This document shows positions 36,170 to 48,921 of a stretch of DNA of 64,000 bases, in pieces. Source of the stretch: Cryptomeria japonica (lineage: Eukaryota; Streptophyta; Pinopsida; Cupressales; Cupressaceae); the NCBI RefSeq assembly GCF_030272615.1, contig NC_081405.1, forward strand, positions 308,240,014 through 308,304,013. Direction: 5' to 3'. A program made the translations under genes and the position numbers. Position 1 is the stretch's first letter; each line of letters starts with the position of its first letter. Under the pieces are notes generated by a model that saw nothing but the letters and a program-made list of their open reading frames with translations, ran no database searches and was not told the DNA's origin.

Positions 36170-37324
36170 AGAAAAAAAAAGGAAGGAACACAAGAGCACA
36201 AAAGCACAAGAGACACCCCTCCAAATTCACTCAATGAAAGTAACCCCCCCAAAAATGATGATTTTGGCACTTTATATGTAGTGCGTGTACAATAGGCCAC
36301 TTGCAAACAATGGCAAGGTGGAATTCTGATTTTATTTTACAACTGCCCCAATAGGCTAAGAACTTCAAAGCAAAATATTAGAAAGATAGATCTATGCAAT
36401 ACAAATGCCAAATTGGCCAAATAAGACCATATGATGAAAGTACAATTTTTACCCACAATTGCTGCAAAATGATAGCATATTTTGAGAGTAGACAAAAAAT
36501 AATGCACTTTAAAAAAAATGACACCTGAAAAGGAGTTCGTATGAGCCCAAACGGAGACCTGGAAGTTGCAGAAACAAGGATTGGACAAGTATAGTCACCA
36601 AAAACTAAGAATTCTAAAAACTCCATCCATCAAAATCAGAAAATAATTCCACCACGTGAAATTGCATGAAATTATAGCCCATTTCAAAAAAAATTGCACC
36701 AAAAAAGGAGCAAAAATGAGCAAGATATGGCCATTTGAATTTGAACTGCAAAATCAAAAAGCTCAATGAGAGGGGCTTGCAAATTTTTTGAAAAAATGAT
36801 GACGTCAGCAGATTGCAGGGTTAAATTTGACGGCTGTATGACCATCGCCCAAACTTCATGGCTGATTGGGCGCTGACGTGGCACTGACTATGCAAGTGAT
36901 TTGGTAGGTGATGTGGCAACCAACTGGGCTGCTGATGTGGCAGGGTGATTTGGCAGCCAACTGGATTGCTGACGTGGCGCTGCTGATGTGGGGCTGACTG
37001 TGTGCTATTGGCTGGGCAGAAGGTACGGATCCCAAAAAATAATTCCCAAATTTTTTTTTCATTTTTTTTTTCAAATTGGAAAATAATTTTCAGAATTTTT
37101 CTTTTTTAAATCCGAAAATTCCGGGTAGAAAATTTCCTCCACACCCAAAAATCAATTTTCGCCAAAATAGGTCGAATTTATACTCGATTTTTATGGAAAT
37201 GGCCTCTTAGACACAATGGTGAGGTCAAAAATGCTCTAAGATGCCTCCAAAAAATGCAGTCCCTTAGATCCAAAAATAGAAGCCTTCCATGATGTCTCCA
37301 AAAACCAATCAATGAAGCTCCAAT
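36170..37324 (-). promoter_or_regulatory. Element E long leader with repeated ACGT-core motifs
   Basis: 1.15 kb between primer site and gag start without a gene. It contains a palindromic TGACGTCA at 36799-36806 and a cluster of GCTGACGTGGC / GCTGATGTGGC repeats (36872, 36907, 36931, 36968, 36982) within about 120 bases. TGACGTGG is the core bound by plant bZIP factors. Regulatory use is inference. Confidence 0.5.
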
Positions 37325-37337
37325 GGCTCTGATACCA
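37325..37337 (-). promoter_or_regulatory. Primer-binding site of element E
   Basis: The minus strand reads TGGTATCAGAGCC directly against the LTR end, the Met-tRNA primer site of plant copia elements. It fixes the minus orientation. Confidence 0.93.
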
Positions 37338-37787
37338 TGTGAGATTTTGCCAAGATCAAGAACTCAATGAAAAGTACAATAGAGAGACAAAATATAGGAT
37401 AAGAATAAACTATATTCTCATCAATAGATAAATGATCAATTGTTCAAATTACCTACAATGTAGATGAGCTTGCTTATATAGGCAAGGCTAGGGATATGTG
37501 AGCACACAAACATGACATGTGGCTCAATAAGAAACAAGGGTAGGTAGGAAATAGGTGTGGGTAGGAAGGAGAAACAATATAATAGTCCACATGAGGTGGA
37601 TCACCACTGAATGTGGAGTGTAACAACAAGATCAACACCATAAAAGGTGGAAATTCTCCTACACACACTATCCCAATGTGGCACAAACACCCAAGTGTCT
37701 CATACCCAAACTACTATGCAATGTATTTCCTAAGTAAACTTAAGTAAGTGTAATAATATCCAAGATGAATAATTATTTACACCAACA
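37338..37787 (-). repeat. Element E 5' LTR
   Basis: 450 bp, TG...CA ends. It is very similar to 33237-33673, so the insertion is young relative to its surroundings. Confidence 0.92.
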
Positions 37788-39181
37788 GTACTAAATGGGT
37801 TTTTAAGAACAAATCGAATGAAGAAGGTGAAGTAATTAGAAATGAAGCTAGACTGGTCCGCAAAGGATATTCACAGCAAGAAGGGATTGATTATGAAGAA
37901 AATTTTGCTCTGGTTACCAGAATTGAAGATGTTAGATTGTTGCTTTCTTATGCGGCTTATAAAGATTTCAAAGCATATCAAATGGATGTAAAATCTCCAT
38001 TTCTGAATGGTGATCTAGAAGAAGAAGTCTACATTGAATAGCCTAATGGATTTTCATTATTAGATGATGGAGACATGGATGTAAGTTGAAGAAAGCACTT
38101 TATGGTTTGAAACAAGCCCCTAGAGTCTAGTAGGATAGATTAGATAAATACTTGCTAAAATTGGGATTTGTCAAAGGTGCTGTTGATAGTAACCTGTACT
38201 TTAAAATTGAAAATAACAATATTTGGATTGTTGAAGTCTTTGTTGATGACATTATTTTTGGTGATGATGATGATATGAGCATAAAATTTTCCGATGACAT
38301 GCAAAAAGAATTTGAGATGTCTATGATTGGTGAGATTAAATTTTTCTTAGGTTTGCAGATTGCATAGATAGGAAAAGGTATCTTTATATCTCAAACTAAG
38401 TATGTGAAGGAATTTCTGAAGAAGTTTGGATTAGATGATTCCAAACCGGTTGGAACTCCTATGGTGATTGGTTGTAAATTGTCTAAAAATGATGAATCAC
38501 CTAAATCTAATCAAAGTTTGTACAGATCTATGGTTGGTGGAATATTATATCTTACTCAGACTAGGCCTGACATTATGCATGCTCTGTGTATGGTAGCTAG
38601 ATATCAAGTTGATCCGAAAGAGAGTCATGTTACTGCTATTAAAAGAATATTTAGATATCTTAAGGGAATTAAAGATTATGGCTTATGGTATCTAAATAAT
38701 TATGATTTCATGTTATGTGTTTATACTGACGTAGATTGGACAGGTGATGTTGGTGACCGAAAGAATACTACCGATGGAGCATTAGTTTTAGGTAAGAAGT
38801 CAGCAAGAAACATTATTCAATATCTTTATCTACTGTTGAATCTGAGTACATTGTTGCTGATAGTAATTACACTCAGATAGTTTGGATGAAGCAAATGTTG
38901 AAAGATATAAGAGATGTTTATGATGAGCCTATTGTTATATACTATGATAATTCCAATGCTATAAACATGTCCAAGAATCTGGTGCAACATTCAAAGACTA
39001 AGCATATATTAATCAAATACAATTACTTGAGAGAGCAAGTCGGTGAACAAAAGGTGAAGCTGGAATATGTATCTAGACAAAGGAACAAATTGCTGATATT
39101 TTTACTAAGCCTTTGCCTGTAGATGCATTTTTCTATCTGAGAGACAAGTTAGGGGTCTCCACCCCTTTTGATGATAACTAG
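37788..39181 (+). pseudogene. pol: Element D pol: RT and RNase H
   Basis: RT resumes after element E with TKWVFKNK, the fingers region and the catalytic FVDDIIFGD near 38240-38265. RNase H shows YTDVDWTGD, YYDNSNAI and HSKTKHI. The end LRDKLGVSTPFDDN stops at 39179-39181. In-frame stops (near 38039, 38087, 38128, 38368) and frameshifts near 38800 and 39075 make it a pseudogene. It is a different family from element A. Confidence 0.87.
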
Positions 39182-39274
39182 ATGCATTGAGTTGCATTGA
39201 TCCGATGGAATTCAGAACCTTATTCTTTTATCCAGATTGATGTGTTGGTGTTTCTCCCTTGGTGGAGTAGTCTA

Positions 39275-39299
39275 GGGTGTGTGCACAAATATGGTGGTC
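39275..39299 (+). repeat. G1 left terminal inverted repeat
   Basis: 25 bases, GGGTGTGTGCACAAATATGG plus GGTC-type ending, preceded by TCTA. Inverted match to 50584-50608 with two mismatches at positions 5-6. Confidence 0.9.
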
Positions 39300-39343
39300 A
39301 GAAAAGTGGACACCGCCCAAAAAAAACTTGGAAAAACAGGCAA

Positions 39344-39545
39344 TGCGTACGCAGTTTTAAAATTTAAAATTCCCGCGTACGCACTTAGGTTTGTTCTTCC
39401 TGAGCCTAGAAAAGGTAGTGCGTACGTGCTGAGTTTAGGAAACTAAGCACGTACATGCTACACCTAGGAAAATTAGCGCGTACGTGCTGCTTATAGGAAA
39501 ATGAGTGTGTACGTGCTAATAATCCTAGTATAACCGCATACATGG
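39344..39545. repeat. G1 left subterminal palindromic motif cluster
   Basis: Six clear copies and one weak copy of a motif close to AGCGCGTACGTGCT: 39344, 39374, 39417, 39444 (inverted), 39475, 39504 and weak 39534. The core GCGTACGC / GTACGT is palindromic. Similar clusters lie at 47467-47647 and 49599-49732. By analogy with other transposons these are probably transposase or accessory-protein binding sites. Confidence 0.8.
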
Positions 39546-39673
39546 TACCTGATAATTAAAAAAAAACAAAAAAACAGGGTCCTCATTTACCCGAAAAGCA
39601 CATTTTTTACTTTGTTTTTTTCCCATTTTCTATCCTAAACCATGAATGGGGTGCTAAATTTGTCCTCTAGGCT

Positions 39674-42285
39674 ATGGATCAAGGTTAGTTTTTGTTTATT
39701 TTTCTCTTTCTTTCTGGTTTATGCAATTTGTTTTACATTTTGAATTTAATTTCATTAATTTTGATTATGTTTTTTCATTTTTTATTTCAAAAACTAGATT
39801 CTTCTAATCCAAAACAAGAACAACCAAATGCACCTCCTGAAAACCCACAAGAACAACCAAATGCACCTCCTAAAAACACACAAGAACAACCCCCAATTAC
39901 TCCTTTTGACCGCACAGCCAAAACACAGGAAGAATTAATTAATCAATTAGTGCAAAATACATCCAAAATCAATAGACTGATTGTAAAATTGAAAACTTCT
40001 GAGCTTGACCATCATCAATCCCTCACCACTAGCCTAGAAACATTAGCTAGTGGTGTCATAGCTGTTTCCATAGAAATTACCAAATGGGGAAGCTTTAGGG
40101 ATAGGTGTCGTCAATTCTATGCCAATGGGCTATCATACAATGGAGTTAAAAACAAAAATATTTCTAAACAACAAATATGTGCCCTTTTTGTTGACCCCAA
40201 AATTGGTCAGTCATTACCTCCTAATTCAAAGAGGTTTCCCATACATTGGTGTACCAATGTGCAGATGAAGAATATTTTTTAGCAGAGGTGGTGGATGGTC
40301 TTTGATGATCCACCTTGTAATAATTATGAGGTGCCATTATATTTTTTGAGAAAAATATATTGTGAGTTTGTGCTCAATGTGCGCCCAAATTATTTTGACA
40401 TGAGAGAGTTTCATGGTAGAGGTGGTGGCTCTGCCCAAGATAGACCTGGAGCCCATAGGCGATTAGCCGTGGAGAGTCGCCGCCCCCTAGCACCCAAACC
40501 CAAGGTGCATCAGGTTGTCCCATTAGAGATGAAAGAGTCAATGGAGCTACAGACTCTTCAGGCAACCACAACATTGACTGGTGTCATCATTCAACATGGG
40601 ACATCATTAGCACACCCTATTGTATTGGATGATGAGCCGTTAGAGGGCAACAGAGAGCCCATTGAGCATATGTGTGTCAGTTTCTCGGGGATAGATGATG
40701 CATCCAGTGTAGATGGATACTCATAACATCTATGCATGATTTGCGGTTGTAGATGTCAGGCTCACACGATTGAGGATGTCACGCTGACAGATGAATTGAT
40801 GGACATGGTGTTTGCCCATGAGCCACAGACACAGGTATGTTGATTTGAATTCATAACATTTTATTTATCAGTCACTTTAATTTTGTAATTACATAAATGA
40901 ATTTTCATTTATACATTGATTTAAATTGAGACAAATAATATGCATTTCAGGATGCAGCAGTGGTATCCCATACACCTGCCCCAGTTACCACAGCTGCACT
41001 TTGACGCCTGAGGTATAAATTTTGTAACATGTTAAAATAGAATAGTACACTTTGAATTCAAAAAAATACAAGATATACTAACTATCTTTAATGCTTCATC
41101 CAATTTCTGGTTTGTAGGTGCTGACAGGGGACAAAATGTCCCAGATTGATGACATCACACTGTCGATGATCGATTTCGGCCTACAAAGCTATACGGTATC
41201 ATATTGTGTACAACTCTTTTTATGTATTGTTTTGATGGAATATGCAAGTCATTTCATTTTAGATTTTTAAAATTATGTTTAATTTATTATCTGTACTAAT
41301 ATCTCATGTTAATTTTCTATTTTTAGGGCACCCCCTCCGCGTCTAGGGCTTGTCCGAAGAAAAAGAATATCTTGAAGATGCCAAAACATGTGAAGAAGGT
41401 AATTGAGCACATTTTTAGTTGTACAATTGTTTGAAAATGTTGAAATCAAGTATTAGTTGGGGTTTGTAGATTGATTAGTGTTTTTTGTCTATTTTACATG
41501 TACATCGGTCATTGAGCTTTGTGGATATGTTGAATGCACCTAATTCACCCGCGAATCAAGAGAGGGTAGAGGTATGTATCTCTACTTTATTTTCTTGATT
41601 TCATGATTATATGCACGCGTACATGTGAACTTGTGATATATTATAATCTTATATTTTTTTCATACAGGAAATATCCATACCTATTTCGTCAATGGCGAAC
41701 CCTTTTCCTTGCACTGGAGAAGCATATCAAGATCCGGTACACTTTTGTTTGATATGTAAAATTAATTGTTTTCAAACTTCAATACTTATCATTATATTAA
41801 TTGTATTTAATCTTTGTACATTTTTTGTATAGGTAATAGCGACCATTTCTACATCAATGGTGAGCCATCCTCAATCCATTGGAGAAGCATCTGAGGCACA
41901 GGTACGTCATTGTTCTCTATATTATAGCTTTTAAGTGTTTTTGATATATTTATGTTAGTACATTGTATTAATTGTACATTTAATCTACAATAGACTCGTT
42001 CGTGGTATGGCCATAACGTGGATCCATTTAAGTATGTCTTCAAGAAAACTCCTAAGAGTGACAAGGAGAGGAGAGCGAAGACATTAGCTCCTGGATCAGC
42101 CGATGAGGTAATCTACATTTCAATTGCAAAGGAATTAAAGTTAAATGCATAGTTATGATGTTAATTATGAACTATTTTGTACAAAAGAATTCTAACTTAG
42201 CTTTTGAATTGTGGTTTTGTAGCCATCTACAAAGCCGCGTACTGCATTGAAGAGGCTTGATTTTGATGATCCACTAGAAGTTTAG
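39674..42285 (+). pseudogene. G1 companion gene, multi-exon, unknown function
   Basis: Splice-consistent exons: 39674-39683 (MDQ), 39798-40834, 40951-41012, 41118-41195, 41327-41398, about 41518-41571, 41668-41736, 41833-41901, 41994-42107, 42223-42285. Most introns have GT...AG ends. The N-terminal part has QPNAPP repeats, then FYANGLSYNGVKNKNISK and a WWMVFDDPP block; the C-terminus reads ALKRLDFDDPLEV. Stops fall at 40280 (TAG), 40724 and within exon 3. Exons 7 and 8 are both 69 bases and share a GEA pattern, suggesting exon duplication. Transposon F has the same gene at 54036. It is not recognised as any known family; a role in binding the subterminal motifs is a guess. Confidence 0.72.
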
Positions 42286-42828
42286 GATCATATAGTGTTA
42301 GTTTTGGTCATAGAATGACCAATACATGTAGATATATTATACATTTTTATTGTATATCGATTTGGACATGGCATATGCCACATTTTTGTAATACTTGTAT
42401 TGACTTGGCAGACATGTCTTTTTATATATATATAAATATCGATATTCGATCCAATAAATGTGTAATGAGTTCATTATTTTGTATTCGTTGTATTTTGTGG
42501 TTGTCCTTTTATAAATTTAAATGAATATTTGCATATGTAATCAACAATATGAATATAAACAACAAAAATATATGATATAAAGCATTGCAATCGTGGAATA
42601 TGATTTGATAAAATTTCTAAAATGTTGAATTAACCCTACAAAACTCCTTGTATTTAGTTCATTATTGTGTATTCATTGTATTTGGTGGCTGTGCTTTTAT
42701 AAATTTAAATGAATATTTGCATATGTAATTAACAATATGAATATAAACAACAAAAATCGACAATATGAATTTAAACAACAATGTGTTTGGTGCGAGAGCA
42801 CCCTCATGCTCGCAATGGTCAAATTTTG
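42286..42828. other. G1 spacer after companion gene
   Basis: No gene. About 100 bases beginning near 42470 (TTGTGTATTC...AATATTTGCATATGTAA) are repeated near 42664, a direct repeat with a 190-base offset. Confidence 0.5.
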
Positions 42829-43695
42829 TTCCTCGTGTTCTCAAACTGACATCACGAGCCCATCTGGGTGGGCAAGTTTACACTAGGCATGCCTCTGTTG
42901 TGCATCTCAAAGCACCAGAACATCGAGAGTCATACCCTACCGGTGAGATCTCTCAAGTGCCCTGAGTCCAAAAAATTGTCAAAATTTGATGGACTATTTC
43001 TTCCAATCCATGACACATACGGTCAATATGTTTAATCCCGTGGGGTCACGTGAGGCTCCTCTACAATGGCCTATCTCGGTTTTCGACGAATCGAAGCCAT
43101 TTTCAATTAGTAGCATTTTTTTGCTTGCTCAAAAAACTGCCAGTTGCTTGCAAGGAAAAGTTGCAAGATTGGCTAGAATTGACTATGTTCCTCGTGTGCT
43201 CAAACTGACATCGTGAATGCATCTAGGTGGGTAGGTTTACACTAGGCATGCCCCTGTTGTGCATCCCAAAGCACTAGAACGTCGAGAGTCATACCCTACC
43301 GATGAGATCTCTTAAGTGCCCTGAGTCCAAAAAATTATCAAAATTTGATGGACTATTTCTTCCAAAGCACGATAGATATGGTCGATTTGTGTGATCCCAT
43401 GGGGTCACATGAGGCTCCTCTACAATGGCCTATCTTGGTTTTTGATGAATTGAAGCCATTTTCAATTAGTAGCATTTTTTTGCCTGCTCAAAAAACCATC
43501 AGTTGCTTGCAAGGAAAACTTGCAAGATTAGCTAGAATTGATTTTGTTTCTCGTGTGCACAAACTGACATCGTGAGCGCGTCCGGGTGGGGAGATTTATG
43601 CTAGGCATGCCCCTGTCGTGCATCCCAAAGCACCAGAACATTGAGAGTCATACCCTACCAGTGAGATCTCTCAAGTGCCCTGAGTCCAAAAAATA
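42829..43695. repeat. G1 tandem array, about 359-bp unit, 2.4 copies
   Basis: Unit starts TTCCTCGTGTTCTCAAACTG at 42829 and recurs at about 43188 and 43547. Each unit has TCATACCCTACCGGTGAGAT and AAAAAATTGTCAAAATTTGA. The same segments occur in the 361-bp units of transposon F (56.4-59.25 kb), so the array is inherited from a common ancestor. Short ORFs in it repeat with the unit and are not genes. Confidence 0.85.
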
Positions 43696-44119
43696 GTCAC
43701 AAAACATCGTCACATATTATTCAAAAATTTGCCTCTAAATATGGTCAAATCAGCTCTTCGCTATTTGATTATACAAAAAATTGTGTTACAAATAATCTCA
43801 TGGGATTTTATACAAAATTTGGCATTACAATATATGCGATTCAGCTCATCGCCATTTTAATATACAAATCATCTCATGGGATTTTATACAAAATTTGGCA
43901 TTACAATATGTGTGATTCAGCTCATTGCCATTTTAATATACAAAATTTGGCATGTAAATATGTACAAATCAGCTCATTTCCACTTAAATATACAAAATTA
44001 TGCCCCTAAACATGTAAAAATCAGCTCATGGGCATTTATATATACAAAAAATGAATATAGAACAATTCGTCGATGATTTATACAAAATTCTCAAAATCAT
44101 TCTACTCTGAATCATAGAA
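43696..44119. repeat. G1 short tandem repeats between the two genes
   Basis: Units of about 76 bases starting TCATGGGATTTTATACAAAA at 43798 and 43874 are followed by shorter degenerate units with CAGCTCAT (43970, 44022). They sit just past the transposase stop codon. Confidence 0.7.
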
Positions 44120-47100
44120 TCAATCAAGTGAGCCTTCAGGATCGGCTCTAACCCGTATTGTGTCAAGTATTGCCTCGTGGTCAGATTCACGAACTTTCCA
44201 TAAAATCTTGTTATGAGGTCTACCACGATACTTCATCAAATGAATATTTGTTGCAACAACAAGGTTAGAGAAATAAAGAATATGTCTGTGTGTTTCAAAG
44301 TCCTCGAACAACCAAACATCAGAATTCTTGATAGGGTATCTCCGAAGCCATGTTCATGTCATGGTAACAGACCCTATTGGGTACTCAATACCCTCTCCGT
44401 CAATGGTTGTGGTTGTCAAATTTCTTTGAGGCTCAACACAACGACGCAAATAGTAATCTGTTCCTTCTTCATTGTTCTCTTTTGCAACAACTGCATACAC
44501 ATGACCTGCATTTTATAAAGTGTTAATTAATACCAAAAATAAAGTATGATGTACAACAAAATGAACCAAAAAGAACACTAGCAAAAAAATTAACTCAAAA
44601 AATCACCTGAATCCACTAGGTCGGATACATGGTCAAAATCCACTGATGTCTCCATCTGGCTCAATTGTAGTGCTTTGGGAATTTGATATGAATCAATGGG
44701 AACCAACAGTCTACAAGACCATTTGTCAACCCACTCTTCTGATTCACATTCTTCCCACAAACAATACATGTATGAAGAGCAAAAACATACCATCTGTCTC
44801 GTATAAATTACCAGTGAACTTGAATTTGAACTCATAAATGAGTGCATGTCACTCGATCCTGCAACTGTACAACAATCTAGATAGTTTTCAATGTTAGATT
44901 CAGTAATCAACCAAAAATATCTACGAACCAATGACATACCTATATTACCTGGACCCATCGTAGACTTACACCATCGCACAATTGTTTCTGCATCTACCAA
45001 CTCAGCACCACCTTCGTACTTCAATTCTTCCCTAGCTAGGGCTCTTTTCACACATGCTCCTGCACTATCGTGCTCTCCATTACCATGTCCAGCCTCAGTG
45101 AAATTCCAAAAATGTTGTACACTGCTTGTCACATGCATCCTTGTCAGCCAATAAAACATCCTTGCATTCTTGAATTATGCGGTGCAATTATCTGACCATA
45201 TTAAGTGTCGGTTGTATCGTATGTTCCTTTCCCTTAAACTATCATAGAAAACTTTAAAGCATCCTTGTACAAACTCTGATGAATGAGTACGATCATCACT
45301 TATGTAGAAGTGATACTCTCTTACAACCTTTCTATCCTCCTCTATGCTATCATTTGCATGCATGAATGCTATGTGTACAAAAATAGAAACTTGTGTAGAG
45401 TGATAATACATGGATTGCACTTCATTTTGAGGTTGTAGTGTATAATTTTCAGCGAAATCAACGATAGAGACAATGGTGCCAAGCGGAAATGTGTCCTTAC
45501 ACAACTTGAATTTCTCATCTAACCATCGAGCTCTATGTGTATGCATTATGTACTCATAAACTAGTTTCTCTTGAAACATTTTCATAAATTGAGCTACACA
45601 TATATCATTTTTCACTAGTTCACATCTCTTCAAATCTTTTCCATCTTTAACTCCATATGTGACTGTCTTGTATTTTCCAAAAGAAACTAGTTTCGTACCA
45701 ATTTCATGTGTGCTCTCCAAATGTATGCATCTTGGTAAACGTTGCAAACCACCACATATAGCACAAGAACCTTCCAAACAAGGCATCTTATAATAAATGC
45801 AACCATCATGTCTATTACATAACACACTTGAAATAAATTCTCTTGCCGACTTAGGAGGTGCTTGTATATTACATTCCTACAAAACATCGTTAGTGTGCAA
45901 AGTAGAACAAATATGATGAAAAATATCATAATGCATGGAAAATTCAATATGCATCCTACAACAACACGTGGTGCGTACATGATTAATCTTAATATAAAAA
46001 GGTTTTGCCATTTCAAAAAATCTTTGAGAAATTTTTATTTGAGGAAACTTTTGAGGGAATCTTTCATAAAAATTTAGTTTGAGTCATATCAAAATAGTGT
46101 TTTGCATGTGGCTCATGATTTTTAGACCCGATTCACCTTCTAACAACATCTCTTTGGTTGGGCGATACTCTTGTGTTGTCATGCCAAAAATTTTCAATTA
46201 ATGTTTTTAGTGGCATCTACAACAACCTTGTCTTTGCGTGGTAGTCTACCCGAGAATGCCCAAAGAGAATTATTGTTAGGTTCATCTATTTGTTCTCGCC
46301 TCTTTAATGCTTTACTTAATGTTGTTCTACTAACGTTCAATGACTTACTTAATGTTGTTCTACTAAAGTTCAATGACTTACTTGTTTTTCTTATGAAACG
46401 ATCTTTTTTTATTTTCTTGCTCATTATGGTTGATGTAATGACACATTGAGTAGCATTAGAATCTTTACTATGTGATTTTGAACCAATAGATTGATATGCA
46501 TCAAATAGATTTCTGACAATAGTTCTTTCACTGTTACTTTCAGATGATCTTAGGCTTAGAATTTTCATTGTCTCTCTAAAATTCAAATTTTTAATCATTT
46601 GAACAATTAATTGACATCTTGCAGTTTGATTTAAGTTTTTAAAATAGTTTTGCCATATTCTTTTAACCATTCTGCTACAAGTTCATTCATTCATTTTATT
46701 GGGCATTGAATTCAATATATTCTCATCAATGTCAATTAGATACTTTGGTTTTCCTACGAATGATTCTAGGAGGTGTTAACATCAGTGCATTATGTACATT
46801 CAATTCATCAAGTAGAGAAGGTGTAATATGTTCATCATTTAATTGATTATTCAATTGCGGTATCTTCTTCAATTGCATTAGGTTCAAATGGTAAAATTAT
46901 CAAATGTTTCTTCTTCAATTGCATTAGGTTTAAATGGTAAATTATCAAATGTTTCTTCTTCAATTGCATTAGGTGCATTATATTCGTTTGGTAAATCGAA
47001 TTGAGATGTTGAGGTTTGACATACATTTCTTCTCCCATTGTTTCTTATGTCATGCAATTTATTCATACGTTGCCTTTGTCTTTCCTTTTTAGCCTCTTGT

Positions 47101-47132
47101 TGTTCCATCGTTCCTCGCTTGTTCTTTCCCAT
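44120..47132 (-). pseudogene. G1 transposase gene, DDE-like, broken
   Basis: Minus strand from MGKNKRGTMEQQEAKKERQR at 47132 (basic N-terminus) to DPEGSLD and stop at 44120; about 1,000 codons including probable introns. A conserved SLWAFSGRLPR block lies near 46240. A cysteine/histidine region (CNRHDGC...CAICGGL) lies near 45745-45820. The catalytic-looking blocks are VDFAENYTLQ near 45460, the WSDNC-FKN block near 45170-45200 and GHGNGEHDSAGACVKR near 45045-45095. A TAA replaces the glutamine expected between SDNCTA and FKN at 45175. The C-terminal domain (from 44515) is matched in F. The signature resembles a broad eukaryotic transposase-like family; Sola is one candidate, unproven. Confidence 0.75.
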
Positions 47133-47466
47133 GGTTGATATCGGTTGACCTAAATAGAATCATATTACATATATATGTAAAGAAAAGTTCAAAATAAATA
47201 ACCATAAGTATGCATCTTATCACTATTTTTTTGGAATCAAACTATTAAACAATCACAATTTAATCATTTGAAACCATGCAAAAACAAAAAACTATAAAAA
47301 CAACAATTCAATCATTTGAAATCATGCAAAAAACAAAAAATTCACTTACTTTTATGTATACAATAGTGATAGAAGTGCAGACACAGTTCAAGTGGGGCCT
47401 TCAACGACCTCAAAAACTTCTTTTGAGGCCATTGAGGCCCTTGGGCAACTAAAACTATGTCTCTAA
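47133..47466. other. G1 sequence upstream of transposase
   Basis: AT-rich, no gene. ATAGAAGTGCAGAC followed by AAG/CAAGT and GTGGGG near 47370-47398 recurs at 49300-49328, so a short direct repeat brackets the purine array. The promoter of the transposase gene probably lies here, but no clear TATA box can be assigned. Confidence 0.45.
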
Positions 47467-47647
47467 ACCGCGTACGCGCTACATTGATAACTGCATACGC
47501 GCTGCTAGGCCATAAAATGTTGGCAAGCCCAATGGTATTCTCAAGTGATAAGTAGCGCGTACGTGCTACTAAGCCTAAAATGTTATCCCAGGGTATCGAA
47601 TAATGGGAATAGTACCACTTATGAGTAATAAGTATCGCATACGCGCT
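47467..47647. repeat. G1 inner right cluster of GCGTACGTGCT motifs
   Basis: Four copies at 47467, 47492, 47554 and 47634, each close to GCGTACGCGCTAC or GCGTACGTGCTAC, directly left of the purine array. Confidence 0.8.
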
Positions 47648-47655
47648 ACTAAGCC

Positions 47656-48031
47656 TTAAAAAAAGTTATGGAAGGGGTATGGAGGAAGGGAGAGGGAGAG
47701 AGGGAGAGAAGAGGGGGGGAAGGGAGAGAGAGGGAGAGGAGAGGGGAGAGGGAGAGGAGAGGGAGAGAGAGGGAGAGAGCGAGAGGAGAGGGGAGAGGGA
47801 GAGAGAGGGAGAGGAGATGGAGAGAGGAGAGAAAGAGGGAGGAGAGGGAGAGGGGAGAGGGAGAGAGAGGGAGAGGGAGAGGGGAGAGGGAGAGGAGAGG
47901 GAGAGAACATGGGGAGAAGGGAGAGGTAGAGGGGAGAGGGAGAGAACATGGGAAAGGGAGAGGTAGAGGGAGGGAGAGAGGGAGAGAAGAGGGGGGAGGG
48001 AAGGTAGGGAGAGGGAGAGGGGAGAGAGAGA

Positions 48032-48085
<54 letters not shown>

Positions 48086-48376
48086 GGAGAGAGGGAGAGG
48101 AGAGGGGAGAGGGGGAGAGAGGGAGAGGAGAGGGGGGGTGGGAGAGGGAGAGAGGGAGAGGAGAGGGGAGAGGGGGAGAGAGGGAGAGGAGAGAGGGAGA
48201 GAGAGAGAGAGAGAGAAGAGAGAGAGAAGAGGGGGGTGGGAGAGGGAGAGAGGGAGAGGAGAGGGAGAGGTGGGAGAGAGGGAGAGGAGAGGGGGGGGTG
48301 GGAGAGGAGAGGGAGAGGGGGAGAGAGGGAGAGGAGAGGGGAGAGGGAGAGAGGGGAGAGAAGAGGAGGAGGGAAT

Positions 48377-48429
<53 letters not shown>

Positions 48430-48550
48430 AGAAGGAGAGAGGGAGAGGAGAGGGGAGAGGGGAGAGAGGGAGAGGAGAGGGGGGTGGGAGAGGGAGGGAG
48501 GGAGAGGAGAGGGGAGAGGGGAGAGAGGGAGAGAAGAGGGGGGAGGGAAG

Positions 48551-48626
<76 letters not shown>

Positions 48627-48657
48627 ATGGGGGAAGGGAGAGGTAGAGGGAGGGAGG

Positions 48658-48725
<68 letters not shown>

Positions 48726-48879
48726 ATGGGGGAAGGGAGAGGTAGAGGGAGGGAGAGAGGGAGAGAGAGAGAGAAGAGGAGAGGAGAGGGGAGAGGAAGA
48801 GAGAGGGAGAGAACATGGGGAAGGGAGAGGTAGAGGAGGGAGAGAGGGAGGGAGAGAGAGGGAGGGAGGGAGGGAGAGA

Positions 48880-48921
<42 letters not shown>

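Larger units (their letters stand above)
33237..37787 (-). mobile_element. Element E: non-autonomous copia element, minus strand (4551 bp)
   Basis: LTRs of 450 bp (37338-37787, its 5' side) and 437 bp (33237-33673, its 3' side) are nearly identical. The main difference is one 14-base indel. The primer site is TGGTATCAGAGCC read on the minus strand, and the polypurine tract AAGGGGGGG lies directly before the 3' LTR. It encodes Gag and a protease-like segment but no integrase, RT or RNase H. The flanks (TTAAT and GTACT) do not give a clean duplication. It lies inside the RT gene of element D. Confidence 0.88.

Noticed and set aside
33237-37787. A clean target duplication for element E
   Set aside because: Flanks TTAAT and GTACT match poorly; the site may have mutated or recombined, so none is claimed.
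42829-43695. Possible CRISPR-like or short repeat array
   Set aside because: Units are about 359 bp, directly adjacent, without spacers, in a plant genome; ordinary tandem repeat.
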